Program-made: the position numbers and the translations under genes | Shown here: in pieces, positions 16,113 to 24,194 of the stretch | How the letters are laid out: every line of letters begins with the position of its first letter | How positions within the stretch are numbered: the stretch's first letter is position 1 | Assembly (NCBI GenBank): GCA_001917175.1 | Contig: MNTV01000041.1 | Location: forward strand, 1 to 59,050 | DNA: 59,050 nucleotides | Source: Azospirillum sp. 51_20 | GTDB taxonomy: Bacteria; Pseudomonadota; Alphaproteobacteria; RF32; CAG-239 | Reading direction: 5' to 3' | Notes under the pieces: model-generated | The model's input: the letters and a program-made list of their open reading frames with translations, nothing else | Databases searched by the model: none | What the model was told of the DNA's origin: nothing

Positions 16113-16184
16113 AGCCTTCCGTCCGGATCGGCGCTTTTTATCTCTGTCTGCTCAAGCAAACATTCAAGCCATAAAAAAAGAACC
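16113..16184 (+). repeat. short direct repeat, unit 2
   Basis: Second copy of the 15979 unit, differing at about ten positions. It is followed by a small GAAC/GTTC hairpin with a T run near 16180-16200. Confidence 0.85.
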
Positions 16185-16199
16185 ACCGGCAGTTCTTTT

Positions 16200-16552
16200 T
16201 CATTATATTAATTTTAGAAAGGCCACCTGACAGAAATGTATTTTTTCAGAGCTTTTTCTAAATTGTCAGTCCACGGATTTTTTATTATGACAAAAACCCA
16301 CAACCTATAAACTTTATAAAAACGACCGTTATTGTCAGGTTATCGGCGTCGGGCAAACATTCCGAAAACTTGGAAAACACGTTCACTTACAATGTTTCAT
16401 ACGCCCCGTTGATTTCTCCGAAGGGCAAATTTGGGCGAAAACCGGCCAAAATGCATGAAGAAATAAAAGACGGTAAACCGTGATTTTAAAAAATATAAAA
16501 AACGGTATTCAAAAAAGCTACGATTATGCCAAGCAAGTTTTATGAAAAACGT
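16200..16552. other. AT-rich spacer, no gene found
   Basis: A ~50-codon open stretch on the plus strand around 16316-16482 (ending ...HEEIKDGKP) has no start codon or SD and may be a gene remnant. Nothing else is recognisable. Confidence 0.35.
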
Positions 16553-16972
16553 TTAATTCAAAACCGCTGCCGACTGACGTCCCCGGCCGGCGTCGAAAGT
16601 CAGCACCGGCAGGCGCACGCTTTCGGCAATTTTGGCCGCGCCTTTCAAGATTTTGCAGCTGCCGTAGAAAACCGCATGAGCGGCCTTGAGCGGCGCGGTG
16701 GCGCTGAATTCGAAATATTCGCCCGGCTCCAGCTCGGGAATTTCACCGCTGAAACCGTCCGAATCGTCGCAGAAACTGCGGCCGCTGTCATCGGTAATGT
16801 TCCAGTTTTTGCCAAGCAGAGTAATTTTTTCGTCGGAATTGTTTTCAATGCAGAAATAGTAGCCCCAAAGGAACTCCTCCCCGGCGCGGTAAGAAGAATC
16901 GACCAGTTCGGAAGCGGCGGTAATTACAACGTCGCCTTCTTCCATCACGATCATGTCATCCGTATCCGTCAT
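16553..16972 (-). CDS. apaG: ApaG-domain protein
   Basis: 139 residues forming a fibronectin-III-like ApaG domain: FLWGYYFCIENNSDEKITLL and GKNWNITDDSGRSF match the Y-x-F-x-Y-x-I-x-I-x-N ... LL-x-R-x-W-x-I-TD-x-x-G pattern, and GEIPELEPGEYFEFSATAPL is the conserved E-x-P-x-L-x-PG-x-x-F-x-Y-x-S core. Family members are linked loosely to Mg/Co resistance and Ap4A metabolism; some are just interaction domains. Divergent from canonical ApaG (K for R in the RHW motif). It stands alone. The leader has an AAGG before the ATG and AT-rich sequence upstream. Confidence 0.75.
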   Translation of the reverse strand: MTDTDDMIVMEEGDVVITAASELVDSSYRAGEEFLWGYYFCIENNSDEKITLLGKNWNITDDSGRSFCDDSDGFSGEIPELEPGEYFEFSATAPLKAAHAVFYGSCKILKGAAKIAESVRLPVLTFDAGRGRQSAAVLN

Positions 16973-17106
16973 CTGCTTAACCTTTTATTAATCTTTCTTA
17001 ACCAAAGGTTATTAGGAGTCGGATTTTTTTGCAATCGGGGAATCCGATTGTTCACAAAGTTATGCACATTTTAAACGCCGGTTTCCGCTTTCCGCCAAAA
17101 AAACGC

Positions 17107-17143
17107 AAAAAAAAAGCGGCTCCGGCCGCTGCCGGAACCGCCG
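17107..17143 (-). terminator. terminator after the small lipoprotein
   Basis: On the minus strand GCGGTTCCGG pairs with CCGGAGCCGC and is followed by a run of nine T. Confidence 0.85.
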
Positions 17144-17162
17144 TACGGACATACTTTCCGTT

Positions 17163-17429
17163 TTATCGGCCGTTTTGCGCGGCGGAATCGGAACGACGGA
17201 CGTCAAAAGCCGGCGTCGGAGTCGCTCTGCCTTCGATTTCCAAATCCGGATTAACAAAATTCATCGTGCCTTTTTCGTAAAAATAAAAATCGCGGCGAAT
17301 TCGCGCCCGGTCTTTTACCGACAGTTCATTCCATTCCTTTTCGCTGATGTTGTACGGATAAGTTTCTTTCGGAGCCAGGCTGCAGGCCGACAGCAAAGCA
17401 AAAGCCCCGAGCAACAGTAATTTTTTCAT
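17163..17429 (-). CDS. small lipoprotein
   Basis: 88 residues from the ATG at 17429, which has GGAGA six nt upstream; the longer 17480 frame lacks an SD. MKKLLLLGAFALLSAC is a lipoprotein signal ending in the lipobox LSAC (Cys16). The mature part is short and polar with a conserved-looking helix SEKEWNELSVKDRARIRRDF, and a disordered C-terminus. Similar small lipoproteins with a W-x-x-L-x-x-x-x-R-x-x-x-R helix are common and unnamed. Monocistronic with its own terminator. Confidence 0.7.
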   Translation of the reverse strand: MKKLLLLGAFALLSACSLAPKETYPYNISEKEWNELSVKDRARIRRDFYFYEKGTMNFVNPDLEIEGRATPTPAFDVRRSDSAAQNGR

Positions 17430-17675
17430 TGACAGTCTCCATAAAAAATCCGGCATCTTTTTCGTTTTTTCTTGTAGCACCGGCCGGTTAAAATGCGGTT
17501 AAAAACCGCTGCCGCACCCTGTTTCATATTTTCCGGCCGGCGTTTTCCCATCAGCCGTATCTTTCCCCTGTCTTATCTCTCCGCAGACGAAAGAAAGCCC
17601 CCGACCCGGGGCGCGTCTTTTAAACGGCGGCAAAAGGACCAAAATCCCCGATCCGGTCGGAAATTTTGGCCATAC

Positions 17676-17703
17676 AAAAAAGCGGCCCGCAAGGAGCCGC
17701 CCA
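17676..17703 (-). terminator. terminator after the CarD gene
   Basis: Minus-strand stem GCGGC/GCCGC with nine-base loop followed by TTTTTT. Confidence 0.8.
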
Positions 17704-17724
17704 CAATATAATCCGTACGGAAAA

Positions 17725-18261
17725 TCATTCCGCCGCAACGTCGGAAGCCAGAATGTCCAACAGCTTTTTGGTGGCATCGCCCGCGCTGATGTTGTTGCAG
17801 ATGGCATATTCGTTGGCCAGACGATCCAGCGCCTGTTCATAAATCTGGCGCTCGCTGTAAGACTGCTCCGACAGGTTTTCCCGGCGGTAGAGGTCTCTGA
17901 CCACTTCGGCAATGGCGACCGGGCTGCCGGAGTTGATTTTGTTTTCATACTCCTGCGCGCGCCGCGACCACATGATTTTTCTCACTTTGGCCTTGCCTTT
18001 CAATACTCCCAGCGCCTCGTCCATTACCGGCGTTTCGGAAATTTTGCGCAGGCCGACGCTTTCGGCTTTGCTGAGCGGAACCCGCAGCGTCATTTTGTCC
18101 TTGTCAAAATTAACAACGATCAACTCCAATTCAGCTCCCCCGATTTTCTGGGTGGAAATATCGGCAACTTTCCCTACCCCGTGAGCCGGATAAACGACAA
18201 ATTCGCCGGAATTGAATGCAATTTTCGATGTTGTTTTTTTGTTCATGACCTGTTTTCCCAT
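17725..18261 (-). CDS. CarD-family transcriptional regulator
   Basis: CarD/CdnL proteins bind RNA polymerase beta and stabilise open complexes, especially at rRNA and growth promoters. 178 residues. The RNA-polymerase-interacting Tudor-like domain is seen as GEFVVYPAHGVGKVADI, and the DNA-contacting helical C-terminal domain as KIMWSRRAQEYENKINSG and VRDLYRRENLSEQSYSERQI. Start 18261 is uncertain: no clear SD there, while the ATG at 18246 (MNKKTTSK) would give the usual CarD N-terminus. Monocistronic, with a terminator. Confidence 0.92.
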   Translation of the reverse strand: MGKQVMNKKTTSKIAFNSGEFVVYPAHGVGKVADISTQKIGGAELELIVVNFDKDKMTLRVPLSKAESVGLRKISETPVMDEALGVLKGKAKVRKIMWSRRAQEYENKINSGSPVAIAEVVRDLYRRENLSEQSYSERQIYEQALDRLANEYAICNNISAGDATKKLLDILASDVAAE

Positions 18262-18369
18262 ATGTTAAAAAATGCCCCTAAAATCCTTGTTTTCACAAAA
18301 ACAGGGCATACTATACCATATTCCAGGGCATAAATCCAGCCTGTTTTTTTCATTTTTTCGTCAAATTTC

Positions 18370-18840
18370 CTATTTTGCCGGAAACATATGCGTCTGCCGC
18401 AGCGCCTCGCCCAAAACCATGGTGGCGGAAACCGCCACGTTGATCGAGCGCGCGGCTTCCGTCATCGGAATGGTCAGCCGGGCGTCGACCGAATTGTGCA
18501 CCGCCTCCGGCACGCCGGCGCTTTCACGCCCGACCAGCAGCACGTCGTTCGGCCGGAATTCAAAATTGTAATAAGGCAGCGGCGATTTGGTGGTCAGCAG
18601 GATAATCCGGCCGTATTCTTCCGGATGCCCGTAGGCATAACTGCAGAAGTCGTCCCACGAATTGTGGCGGCGATATTTCACCAGTTCCAGATAATCCATG
18701 CCGTAACGGCGCAGCGCCCGTTCGTCAAAAACAAAACCGCAGGGCTCGATGATGTCCACTTCCACGTCGACACAGGCACCAAGCCGAAGCATGGTGCCCG
18801 TGTTTTGCGGCATGTCGGGCTGAAACAATGCCAACCTCAT
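18370..18840 (-). CDS. trmL: tRNA (cytidine(34)-2'-O)-methyltransferase TrmL
   Basis: SPOUT-fold methyltransferase that modifies the wobble base of tRNA-Leu. 156 residues, the minimal TrmL length. MRLALFQPDMPQNTGTMLRL is the start of the family (P-x-x-N-G-x-x-R), and the SAM-binding trefoil knot shows as DVLLVGRESAGVPE and IPMTEAARSINVAVSATMVL. It lies 6 bp after ileS and on the same strand, so it is probably the last gene of that transcript. Confidence 0.94.
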   Translation of the reverse strand: MRLALFQPDMPQNTGTMLRLGACVDVEVDIIEPCGFVFDERALRRYGMDYLELVKYRRHNSWDDFCSYAYGHPEEYGRIILLTTKSPLPYYNFEFRPNDVLLVGRESAGVPEAVHNSVDARLTIPMTEAARSINVAVSATMVLGEALRQTHMFPAK

Positions 18841-18846
18841 GACTTT

Positions 18847-21800
18847 TTACGCTCCTTTCTTCAGGGAAGAAACAACTTCCGCATCAAAACGGACGGAAGC
18901 CCCTTCGATTTCGGCCGTCGTTCCGCCGGCACAGGTTTCGGAAACTTTGTCTCCCTCCGGCACCAGCACCTGAACTTTGATATACTCTTCATTCTCGCGC
19001 AGAGCCTGACGGAGTTTTTCGTCGTCGGTCTGCCAGCACAGACGGATGCGGTCGGAAATGTCAAAGTTTTTCTCCTTACGCAGGTTCTGCACCAGGCGGA
19101 CAAAGTCGCGCGCCATGCCTTCTTTGACCAGTTCTTCGGTCACTTCGGTGTCAAGCACCACCACCGCCTTGTTGTCGGCAAAGGCTTTGCCTGCCTTGCC
19201 GCCCAAGATTTCCAGACGTTCTTCGTACAGGTCGGGCGTCAGGAAAATACCGGCGACCGAGATGCCGCCGTCGCCGTCCGCCCAGCAGGAAACGCCGGTC
19301 TTTTTATATTCGTTATAAGCGGCCATAACCCTGCCCATGTCTTTGCCGAGCTTTTTGCCGAGCAGCGGCGTGTAAAGATAAAGCGACTGCGCCGCATAAG
19401 CGCCGACGTCGGCGTCGACGTCAACCTGTCTGACGTTTAATTCGTCTTTGATGATGTCCTTATAGCGGTCGTTCAAAAAGTCCAAGCCGCTGCCGGCAAC
19501 CGTCAGTTTATTCAAAGGCAGACGGTTGCGAAGATTTTTTTCCTCGCGGACGAATTTGCCGGCCGAACAAAGTTCCTGAACAAAGTCCATCTGCCGGACC
19601 AGTTCGTCGTCCGCAGCCACATCTTCCAGCAGCGGATAATCCGTCAGATGAACGGAAGCTTCGGCATCGACCAGCGCCTGATAAACATACTCGGTGGTAA
19701 ACGGCATCAACGGCGCCATAATTTTGCACAAATTGACCAAAACGGTATAAAGAACGTCAAACGCCTGATTGTCGCCTGTCCAGAAGCGGTCGCGGGTGCG
19801 GCGGATGTACCAGTTGTTCAAAACTTCCATAAACGCGGCGATTTCGCTGCAGGAATGGGCAACGTCATAAGTATCCAGCCCTTTTTTGACTTCGGCCGAC
19901 AGCTTTTTCAACTTGGAAAGAATATAGTTGTCCAAAGATTCGTCTGAAGTGCTGACTTCCTTGGCTTTGTAGCCTTCGGCGTTGGCATAGAGGGTGAAGA
20001 AGTAAAAAGCGTTCCAGAACGGAATTTGCGCTACCCGCGCCGCTTTCACGATTTCCTTTCCTTCCTGATCGACGGCCAGGTTTCCGCCCTTTAACACCGG
20101 CGAAGAAACCAGGAACCACCGCAGCGTGTCGGAACCGATCTTATCGAGCACCATTGCCGGATCGGGGTAGTTTTTCAGCCGTTTGGACAGTTTCTGCCCG
20201 CCTTCGGCCATCAGCAGCCCGGTGCAGATGCAGTTCTTAAAGGCCGGTTTGTGATGCAGCGCGGTCGACAGCACGGTCAGAGTATAAAACCAGCCGCGGG
20301 TCTGATCCATCGCTTCGACAATAAAATCGGCCGGGAAATGATTTTCAAACCATTCTTTGTTATCAAAAGGATAATGAACCTGCGCATAGGGCATCGAACC
20401 GGATTCAAACCAGCAGTCAAATACGTCGGAAACACGGCGCATCATGCTTTTGCCGGTAGGATCGGCAGGGTTCGGGTAAACCACTTCGTCAATATAGGGT
20501 TTGTGCAGATCGGTCACCTCAATGCCGGTTTTCTCCCGGATTTCGGCAATCGAGCCGAAAACGTCGACATGCGGATATTTCGGGTCGTCCGACTTCCAGA
20601 CCGGAATCGGCGTTCCCCAGAAACGGTTGCGCGAGATCGACCAGTCGCGGGCGCCTTCCAGCCATTTGCCGAAGCGGCCGTCTTTGATATGTTCCGGCAC
20701 CCAGTTGATTTCCTGATTGAGCCGCACCATCTCGTCACGGAAATCCGTCACCTTGACAAACCAGGAACTCATCGCCTTGTAGATCAGCGGCGTATCGGTA
20801 CGCCAGCAGAAAGGATAGGAGTGGGTATATTGTTCTTTTTTAACCAGAAGCCCGTTTTGTTTCAGCCACTGCATCACCGGTTCGTTGGCCTCAAACACCT
20901 GTTTGCCCGCATAATCGGAAACTTCGGCAGTGAATTTGCCGGCTTCGTCGACCGGACAGACAACCGGGAAGTTTTCGTCATAAGCGCGGCAGGCTTCAAA
21001 GTCGTCGTGACCGAAACCGGGAGCGATATGAACGACGCCGGTGCCGTCTTCGGTCGAAACAAACTCGCCCGCCAGAACCCTGAACGCGCCTTTTTCCTTC
21101 AGATGTTTGAAATAAGGGAACATCGGCTCATAACTTAAGCCCACCAGTTCGGAACCTTTGAGAGTGCCGACCCGTTCGGCTTTGGCCAGCTGCTGCTTGT
21201 AACGGCCGAGCAAAGCTTCCGCCAGAACATATTTCTGACCGTCCTCTTCCATCACCGCGTAGGAAATGTCATTGCCGACCGCCAGCATCAGGTTGGAAGG
21301 CAGCGTCCACGGCGTGGTCGTCCAAACCAGAATTTTCATGCCGTTTTCCAGCTTGAACAAAACGGTGATGGCGGTATCGGTTTTATCCTGATAGCCCTGG
21401 TTGACCTCAAAGTTGGAAAGCGGGGTTTCCGCCGCCCAGGAATAAGGCAGCACGCGGAAATCTTCATAAATCAGCCCCTTGTCGTAAAGATCCTTAAAAT
21501 TGTGAATGACGCTTTCCATAAACGGCAGATCCATGGTTTTGTAATCGTGGGAAAAGTCTACCCAGCGGCCGATCCGCTTGAACATATCAACCCAGATGTT
21601 GGAATATTTCAGTACGTCCTGACGGCAGAAATTGTTGAATTTTTCAACCCCGAACTCTTCGATCTGTTTGCGGCCGGAAACGCCGAGCTGCTTTTCCGCC
21701 GACATTTCGGCCGGCAGGCCGTGGCAGTCCCAGCCCAGGCGGCGTTCAACCTTTTTGCCGCTCATGGTCTGAAAACGGGCGACCACGTCTTTGACATAAG

Positions 21801-21993
21801 ACACCATGATGTGCCCGTAGTGAGGGGTGCCGTTGGCAAACGGCGGTCCGTCGTAAAAAACGAACTCGGCCGCGCCGTCGCGGTTATGAACCGATTTTTC
21901 AAAGGTTTTGTCTTCTTCCCAGAATTTGAGAACACGTTTTTCCAGTTCGGCAAAATCCGGTTTTGCCTGTTGTTCAGCATAATGTTTCGTCAT
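18847..21993 (-). CDS. ileS: isoleucyl-tRNA synthetase, type 2 (KxSKR class)
   Basis: Charges tRNA-Ile. 1048 residues, longer than the usual ~930-residue bacterial enzyme. The class I signature PPFANGTPHYGHIM is at about 50-63; the CP1 editing region follows; the second signature is GGQKLSKRLKNYPDP near residue 600, i.e. K-L-S-K-R-x-x-N-YP. This KxSKR plus NYPDP form and the long C-terminus typify the eukaryote-like IleRS2 group, which includes the mupirocin-resistant enzymes; classical bacterial IleRS1 has KMSKSLGN and a C-terminal zinc finger. Start ATG follows AAGGTGTTGGATTA. trmL follows 6 bp later. Confidence 0.96.
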   Translation of the reverse strand: MTKHYAEQQAKPDFAELEKRVLKFWEEDKTFEKSVHNRDGAAEFVFYDGPPFANGTPHYGHIMVSYVKDVVARFQTMSGKKVERRLGWDCHGLPAEMSAEKQLGVSGRKQIEEFGVEKFNNFCRQDVLKYSNIWVDMFKRIGRWVDFSHDYKTMDLPFMESVIHNFKDLYDKGLIYEDFRVLPYSWAAETPLSNFEVNQGYQDKTDTAITVLFKLENGMKILVWTTTPWTLPSNLMLAVGNDISYAVMEEDGQKYVLAEALLGRYKQQLAKAERVGTLKGSELVGLSYEPMFPYFKHLKEKGAFRVLAGEFVSTEDGTGVVHIAPGFGHDDFEACRAYDENFPVVCPVDEAGKFTAEVSDYAGKQVFEANEPVMQWLKQNGLLVKKEQYTHSYPFCWRTDTPLIYKAMSSWFVKVTDFRDEMVRLNQEINWVPEHIKDGRFGKWLEGARDWSISRNRFWGTPIPVWKSDDPKYPHVDVFGSIAEIREKTGIEVTDLHKPYIDEVVYPNPADPTGKSMMRRVSDVFDCWFESGSMPYAQVHYPFDNKEWFENHFPADFIVEAMDQTRGWFYTLTVLSTALHHKPAFKNCICTGLLMAEGGQKLSKRLKNYPDPAMVLDKIGSDTLRWFLVSSPVLKGGNLAVDQEGKEIVKAARVAQIPFWNAFYFFTLYANAEGYKAKEVSTSDESLDNYILSKLKKLSAEVKKGLDTYDVAHSCSEIAAFMEVLNNWYIRRTRDRFWTGDNQAFDVLYTVLVNLCKIMAPLMPFTTEYVYQALVDAEASVHLTDYPLLEDVAADDELVRQMDFVQELCSAGKFVREEKNLRNRLPLNKLTVAGSGLDFLNDRYKDIIKDELNVRQVDVDADVGAYAAQSLYLYTPLLGKKLGKDMGRVMAAYNEYKKTGVSCWADGDGGISVAGIFLTPDLYEERLEILGGKAGKAFADNKAVVVLDTEVTEELVKEGMARDFVRLVQNLRKEKNFDISDRIRLCWQTDDEKLRQALRENEEYIKVQVLVPEGDKVSETCAGGTTAEIEGASVRFDAEVVSSLKKGA

Positions 21994-22202
21994 TAATCCA
22001 ACACCTTAAATTTCTGCTATGGTTTTTAATTTGATTTCGATTTAGAAAATTTTGAATTTTTATGTGCAAAAAAGTATAATCCCCTTAGGGGATAATAATG
22101 AAAAAGGAATGTATCAAAAAACTGCACATAAACAAAAACCCTGCGGTAAAACTTACAGCTTGTTAATGTAATACAACAACTCCGCCGAGTCAAGCGCTTA
22201 TG

Positions 22203-22802
22203 TCATCGGCTTTCACCGACTGCCTCTTCCCGCGGCCGGTCCGTTTCCGCAATCGGGCGAATCACCCGGCAGGGATTGCCGGCGGCCACCACGCCCGCGG
22301 GAATGTCGCGGTTGACCACGCTGCCGGCGCCGACCACGCTGCCGCTGCCGATCGTCACGCCCGGCAAAACGCTGACGCCGGCACCGATCCAGACGTTGTC
22401 GCCAACCGTTATCGGCTTCGCATATTCCAGCCCCCGGCCGCGCAGTCCGGCGTCAAGCGGATGCCCGGCGGTATAGAATCCGCAGTTCGGACCGACAAAA
22501 ACGTTGTCGCCGAAAACGACTTTTGCCCCGTCAAGTATAATGCAATTATGGTTGGCGTAAAAGTTTTCGCCGATTTCAACGTTTCGGCCGTAATCGCACC
22601 AAAAGGGGGCATTGATTTCAAAACGGCGTCCGGTCCTGCCGAGCAGCCGGCGGATCAGCGCCCGCCGTTCGTCTTCCCTTGCCGGAGACAGCCGGTTATA
22701 TTCAAAACACAGTTCCTTGCAACGGCGACGTTCGGCCAGCAGTTCTTCGTCATAATTGGCGTCATACAGCAGCCCCTGCCGCATTTTTTCTTCTTCCGTC
22801 AT
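22203..22802 (-). CDS. maltose/galactoside O-acetyltransferase family protein
   Basis: 199 residues from the ATG at 22802 with a GGGAG SD; the longer 23153 frame runs through the promoter of a divergent gene. N-terminal helical Maa-type domain (EKMRQGLLYDANYDEELLAE) followed by left-handed beta-helix hexapeptide repeats (NVEIGENFYANHNCIILDGA, ITVGDNVWIGAGVSVLPGV, TIGSGSVVGAGSVVNRDIPA). The catalytic His is in the segment TAGHPLDAGLR. Transfers acetyl from acetyl-CoA to a sugar 6-hydroxyl; the exact substrate cannot be told. Confidence 0.92.
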   Translation of the reverse strand: MTEEEKMRQGLLYDANYDEELLAERRRCKELCFEYNRLSPAREDERRALIRRLLGRTGRRFEINAPFWCDYGRNVEIGENFYANHNCIILDGAKVVFGDNVFVGPNCGFYTAGHPLDAGLRGRGLEYAKPITVGDNVWIGAGVSVLPGVTIGSGSVVGAGSVVNRDIPAGVVAAGNPCRVIRPIAETDRPREEAVGESR

Positions 22803-22877
22803 GGTTTTCTCCCTGTTGCTTTCAATATAACCGATAAAAAAAATCAGACAACCGCTTTTGCTCTGCACATCTTTTGC

Positions 22878-22906
22878 TTGAACTTTGCGTCCAAATAAGG
22901 TATATT
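22878..22906 (+). promoter_or_regulatory. sigma-70-type promoter for 22947
   Basis: TTGAAC, 17-nt spacer, TATATT. Confidence 0.7.
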
Positions 22907-22946
22907 TTGTCCATAAAAGGATTATAAGGAACAAAGGAAACAAGAC

Positions 22947-23246
22947 ATGGACGGCAAAAAAATCGCCCGCGGCGGCGTTACGGTAGCGGAAACGCTTGCA
23001 AAATACGGTCTGATTAAAGGATTGGGAACAGTTGCCCGCTGCGGCTGGGAAGCAGGCGGCGTTCTGCTGAAAGAACACGTTAACCTGACACAGCATTTTT
23101 CCGGCTGTTCGCTTGACAGCAACATCGGCAGTTTTCTGATGAGCAAAACGCAAAAAGCCGTAGACTGGAGTACCAAAAAGGTTGAAAACGGCAGCGTCTC
23201 CCTGCTTAAGAAACTGGCCGACAAGGCCCGCGGAGGATTGTCCTGA
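22947..23246 (+). CDS. hypothetical protein, 99 residues
   Basis: ATG preceded by AAAGGAAACAAGAC, a good SD. The protein is helical and basic with a glycine-rich middle (KYGLIKGLGTVARCGWEAGG) and a Lys-rich C-terminus; no membrane segment or signal peptide. It has its own promoter and is followed after 2 bp by another small gene, so the two form an operon. No family recognised. Confidence 0.6.
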   Translation: MDGKKIARGGVTVAETLAKYGLIKGLGTVARCGWEAGGVLLKEHVNLTQHFSGCSLDSNIGSFLMSKTQKAVDWSTKKVENGSVSLLKKLADKARGGLS

Positions 23247-23248
23247 AG

Positions 23249-23530
23249 ATGAAGTGTGCCAAAGACTATCAGGCCGTTATCAGCGCGGACGGACGGCTGG
23301 CATTTGTCATTCCCGCCGGAAAAGACGAGCCTCATTCGCCGAAACTGATATACAACGGGGGCGAATCGGCGTTGCTTTACCGGTCGGCGGCAGACATTCT
23401 GGTTTTGGACAAACTGCACGAGGAAGCGCAAAAGGCGCTCTGCCGGAAACGGTCGGTTGTGATCATCGAAGCCGACTATGCCGGCGGCAAAACCGTATAC
23501 GACTACGAAGCTGCGGTTTGCCGCACATAA
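23249..23530 (+). CDS. hypothetical protein, paralogue of 58313-58627
   Basis: 93 residues, 2 bp after the upstream stop. Contains PKLIYNGGESALLYRS (about 32-47), nearly the same as PRLVYDGGEQALLYRS in the protein at 58313-58627, and both continue with a helix then a VVIIEAD or LMVEIEND strand. A compact alpha/beta fold without signal peptide is likely. Family and function unknown. Followed by a hairpin terminator. Confidence 0.65.
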   Translation: MKCAKDYQAVISADGRLAFVIPAGKDEPHSPKLIYNGGESALLYRSAADILVLDKLHEEAQKALCRKRSVVIIEADYAGGKTVYDYEAAVCRT

Positions 23531-23531
23531 G

Positions 23532-23552
23532 GACGGTTTTTCCGTCTTTTTT
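23532..23552 (+). terminator. terminator after 23249-23530
   Basis: GACGG/CCGTC stem with a T loop followed by TTTTTT. Confidence 0.75.
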
Positions 23553-23563
23553 GCCCAAAAACT

Positions 23564-23594
23564 TTCAAGGCGTCAAAGGCCTTGAATTTTTTTT
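23564..23594 (+). terminator. second terminator hairpin
   Basis: TTCAAGGC/GGCCTTGAA followed by eight T. Confidence 0.75.
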
Positions 23595-23654
23595 GTTCCC
23601 GTGATACAAAAACTTTCAGCAAACAATTATTCTGACCACTAAAACTTTTACATC

Positions 23655-23729
23655 ATGATCGCTGCATGCGTCATCATCTGGCTGTTGCTGCTGTTTGCCG
23701 ACGATGACAAAAAAAGAGAAAACGAATAA
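23655..23729 (+). CDS. possible 24-residue membrane microprotein
   Basis: ATG...TAA frame encoding MIAACVIIWLLLLFADDDKK then RENE: one hydrophobic helix followed by a charged tail, the classic layout of small inner-membrane peptides. No clear SD is seen, and the frame lies in a gap between two terminators and the glycosyltransferase promoter. Too short for certainty. Confidence 0.3.
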   Translation: MIAACVIIWLLLLFADDDKKRENE

Positions 23730-23882
23730 GCCTTTGGGTTTTTCCGCAAACGCTTGACAAATCTTCCCGTTCCTTAAAAAACGGCCTTTTGCCCTTTTTT
23801 GGCGAACTTTTACCCTTTTAGAAACCTTTTTGCCGCCGGCAGAAAGGTTTTTCTTTTGCCCTTTTCCGCTGCAAAACAGATA

Positions 23883-23910
23883 TTGACTTTTGTTTTATTC
23901 CCTCTATTCT
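23883..23910 (+). promoter_or_regulatory. promoter of the glycosyltransferase operon
   Basis: TTGACT, 16-nt spacer, TATTCT. It would start transcription near 23917, about 280 nt before the coding start. Confidence 0.65.
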
Positions 23911-23916
23911 GGACGG

Positions 23917-24194
23917 CGGAATGCAGGGTCTGCATTTCAGCGCCTTTAAAAGGTGCGGAGCCTTCAACAGCTCTACATAATCCGGTGCATGGTATATGGC
24001 ATCGTTATTTTTCGTGCATATATTATGCACCGTTATCTTTCCCTAGCCGGAATATGGTCGGGGAGCTTTTGGCGTATGTTCAGAATCCGTCTGCGGATTT
24101 AAAGGCCAAAAGGTCATGTGATTATGTGTGATGTTGAACTCTCCGACCACCTTTGCAAGGTGGTTTTGCTTTTTATTACGGAGAAAACATCATC
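23917..24194 (+). promoter_or_regulatory. long structured 5' leader with terminator-like hairpin and sequestered SD
   Basis: Between the promoter and the ATG lie an 8-bp perfect stem CGGTGCAT/ATGCACCG (23983-23990 with 24025-24032), an ATCCG/CGGAT hairpin near 24083, and then ACCACCTT/AAGGTGGT (24146-24164) followed by TTTTGCTTTTT. TCTCC (24140-24144) can pair with the SD GGAGA (24180-24184). The layout is that of a riboswitch or attenuator; no known class is recognised. Confidence 0.5.

Noticed and set aside
15631..16113. 160-codon minus-strand ORF with PPANADGINHSETQIPGPKL
   Set aside because: Translation of the dispersed repeat copy A; the same peptide appears from copy B in another frame, so it reflects repeat DNA rather than a gene.
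22098..22166. 22-codon ORF MKKECIKKLHINKNPAVKLT upstream of ileS
   Set aside because: Opposite strand to ileS, no SD and no sign of conservation; cannot be supported as a leader peptide.
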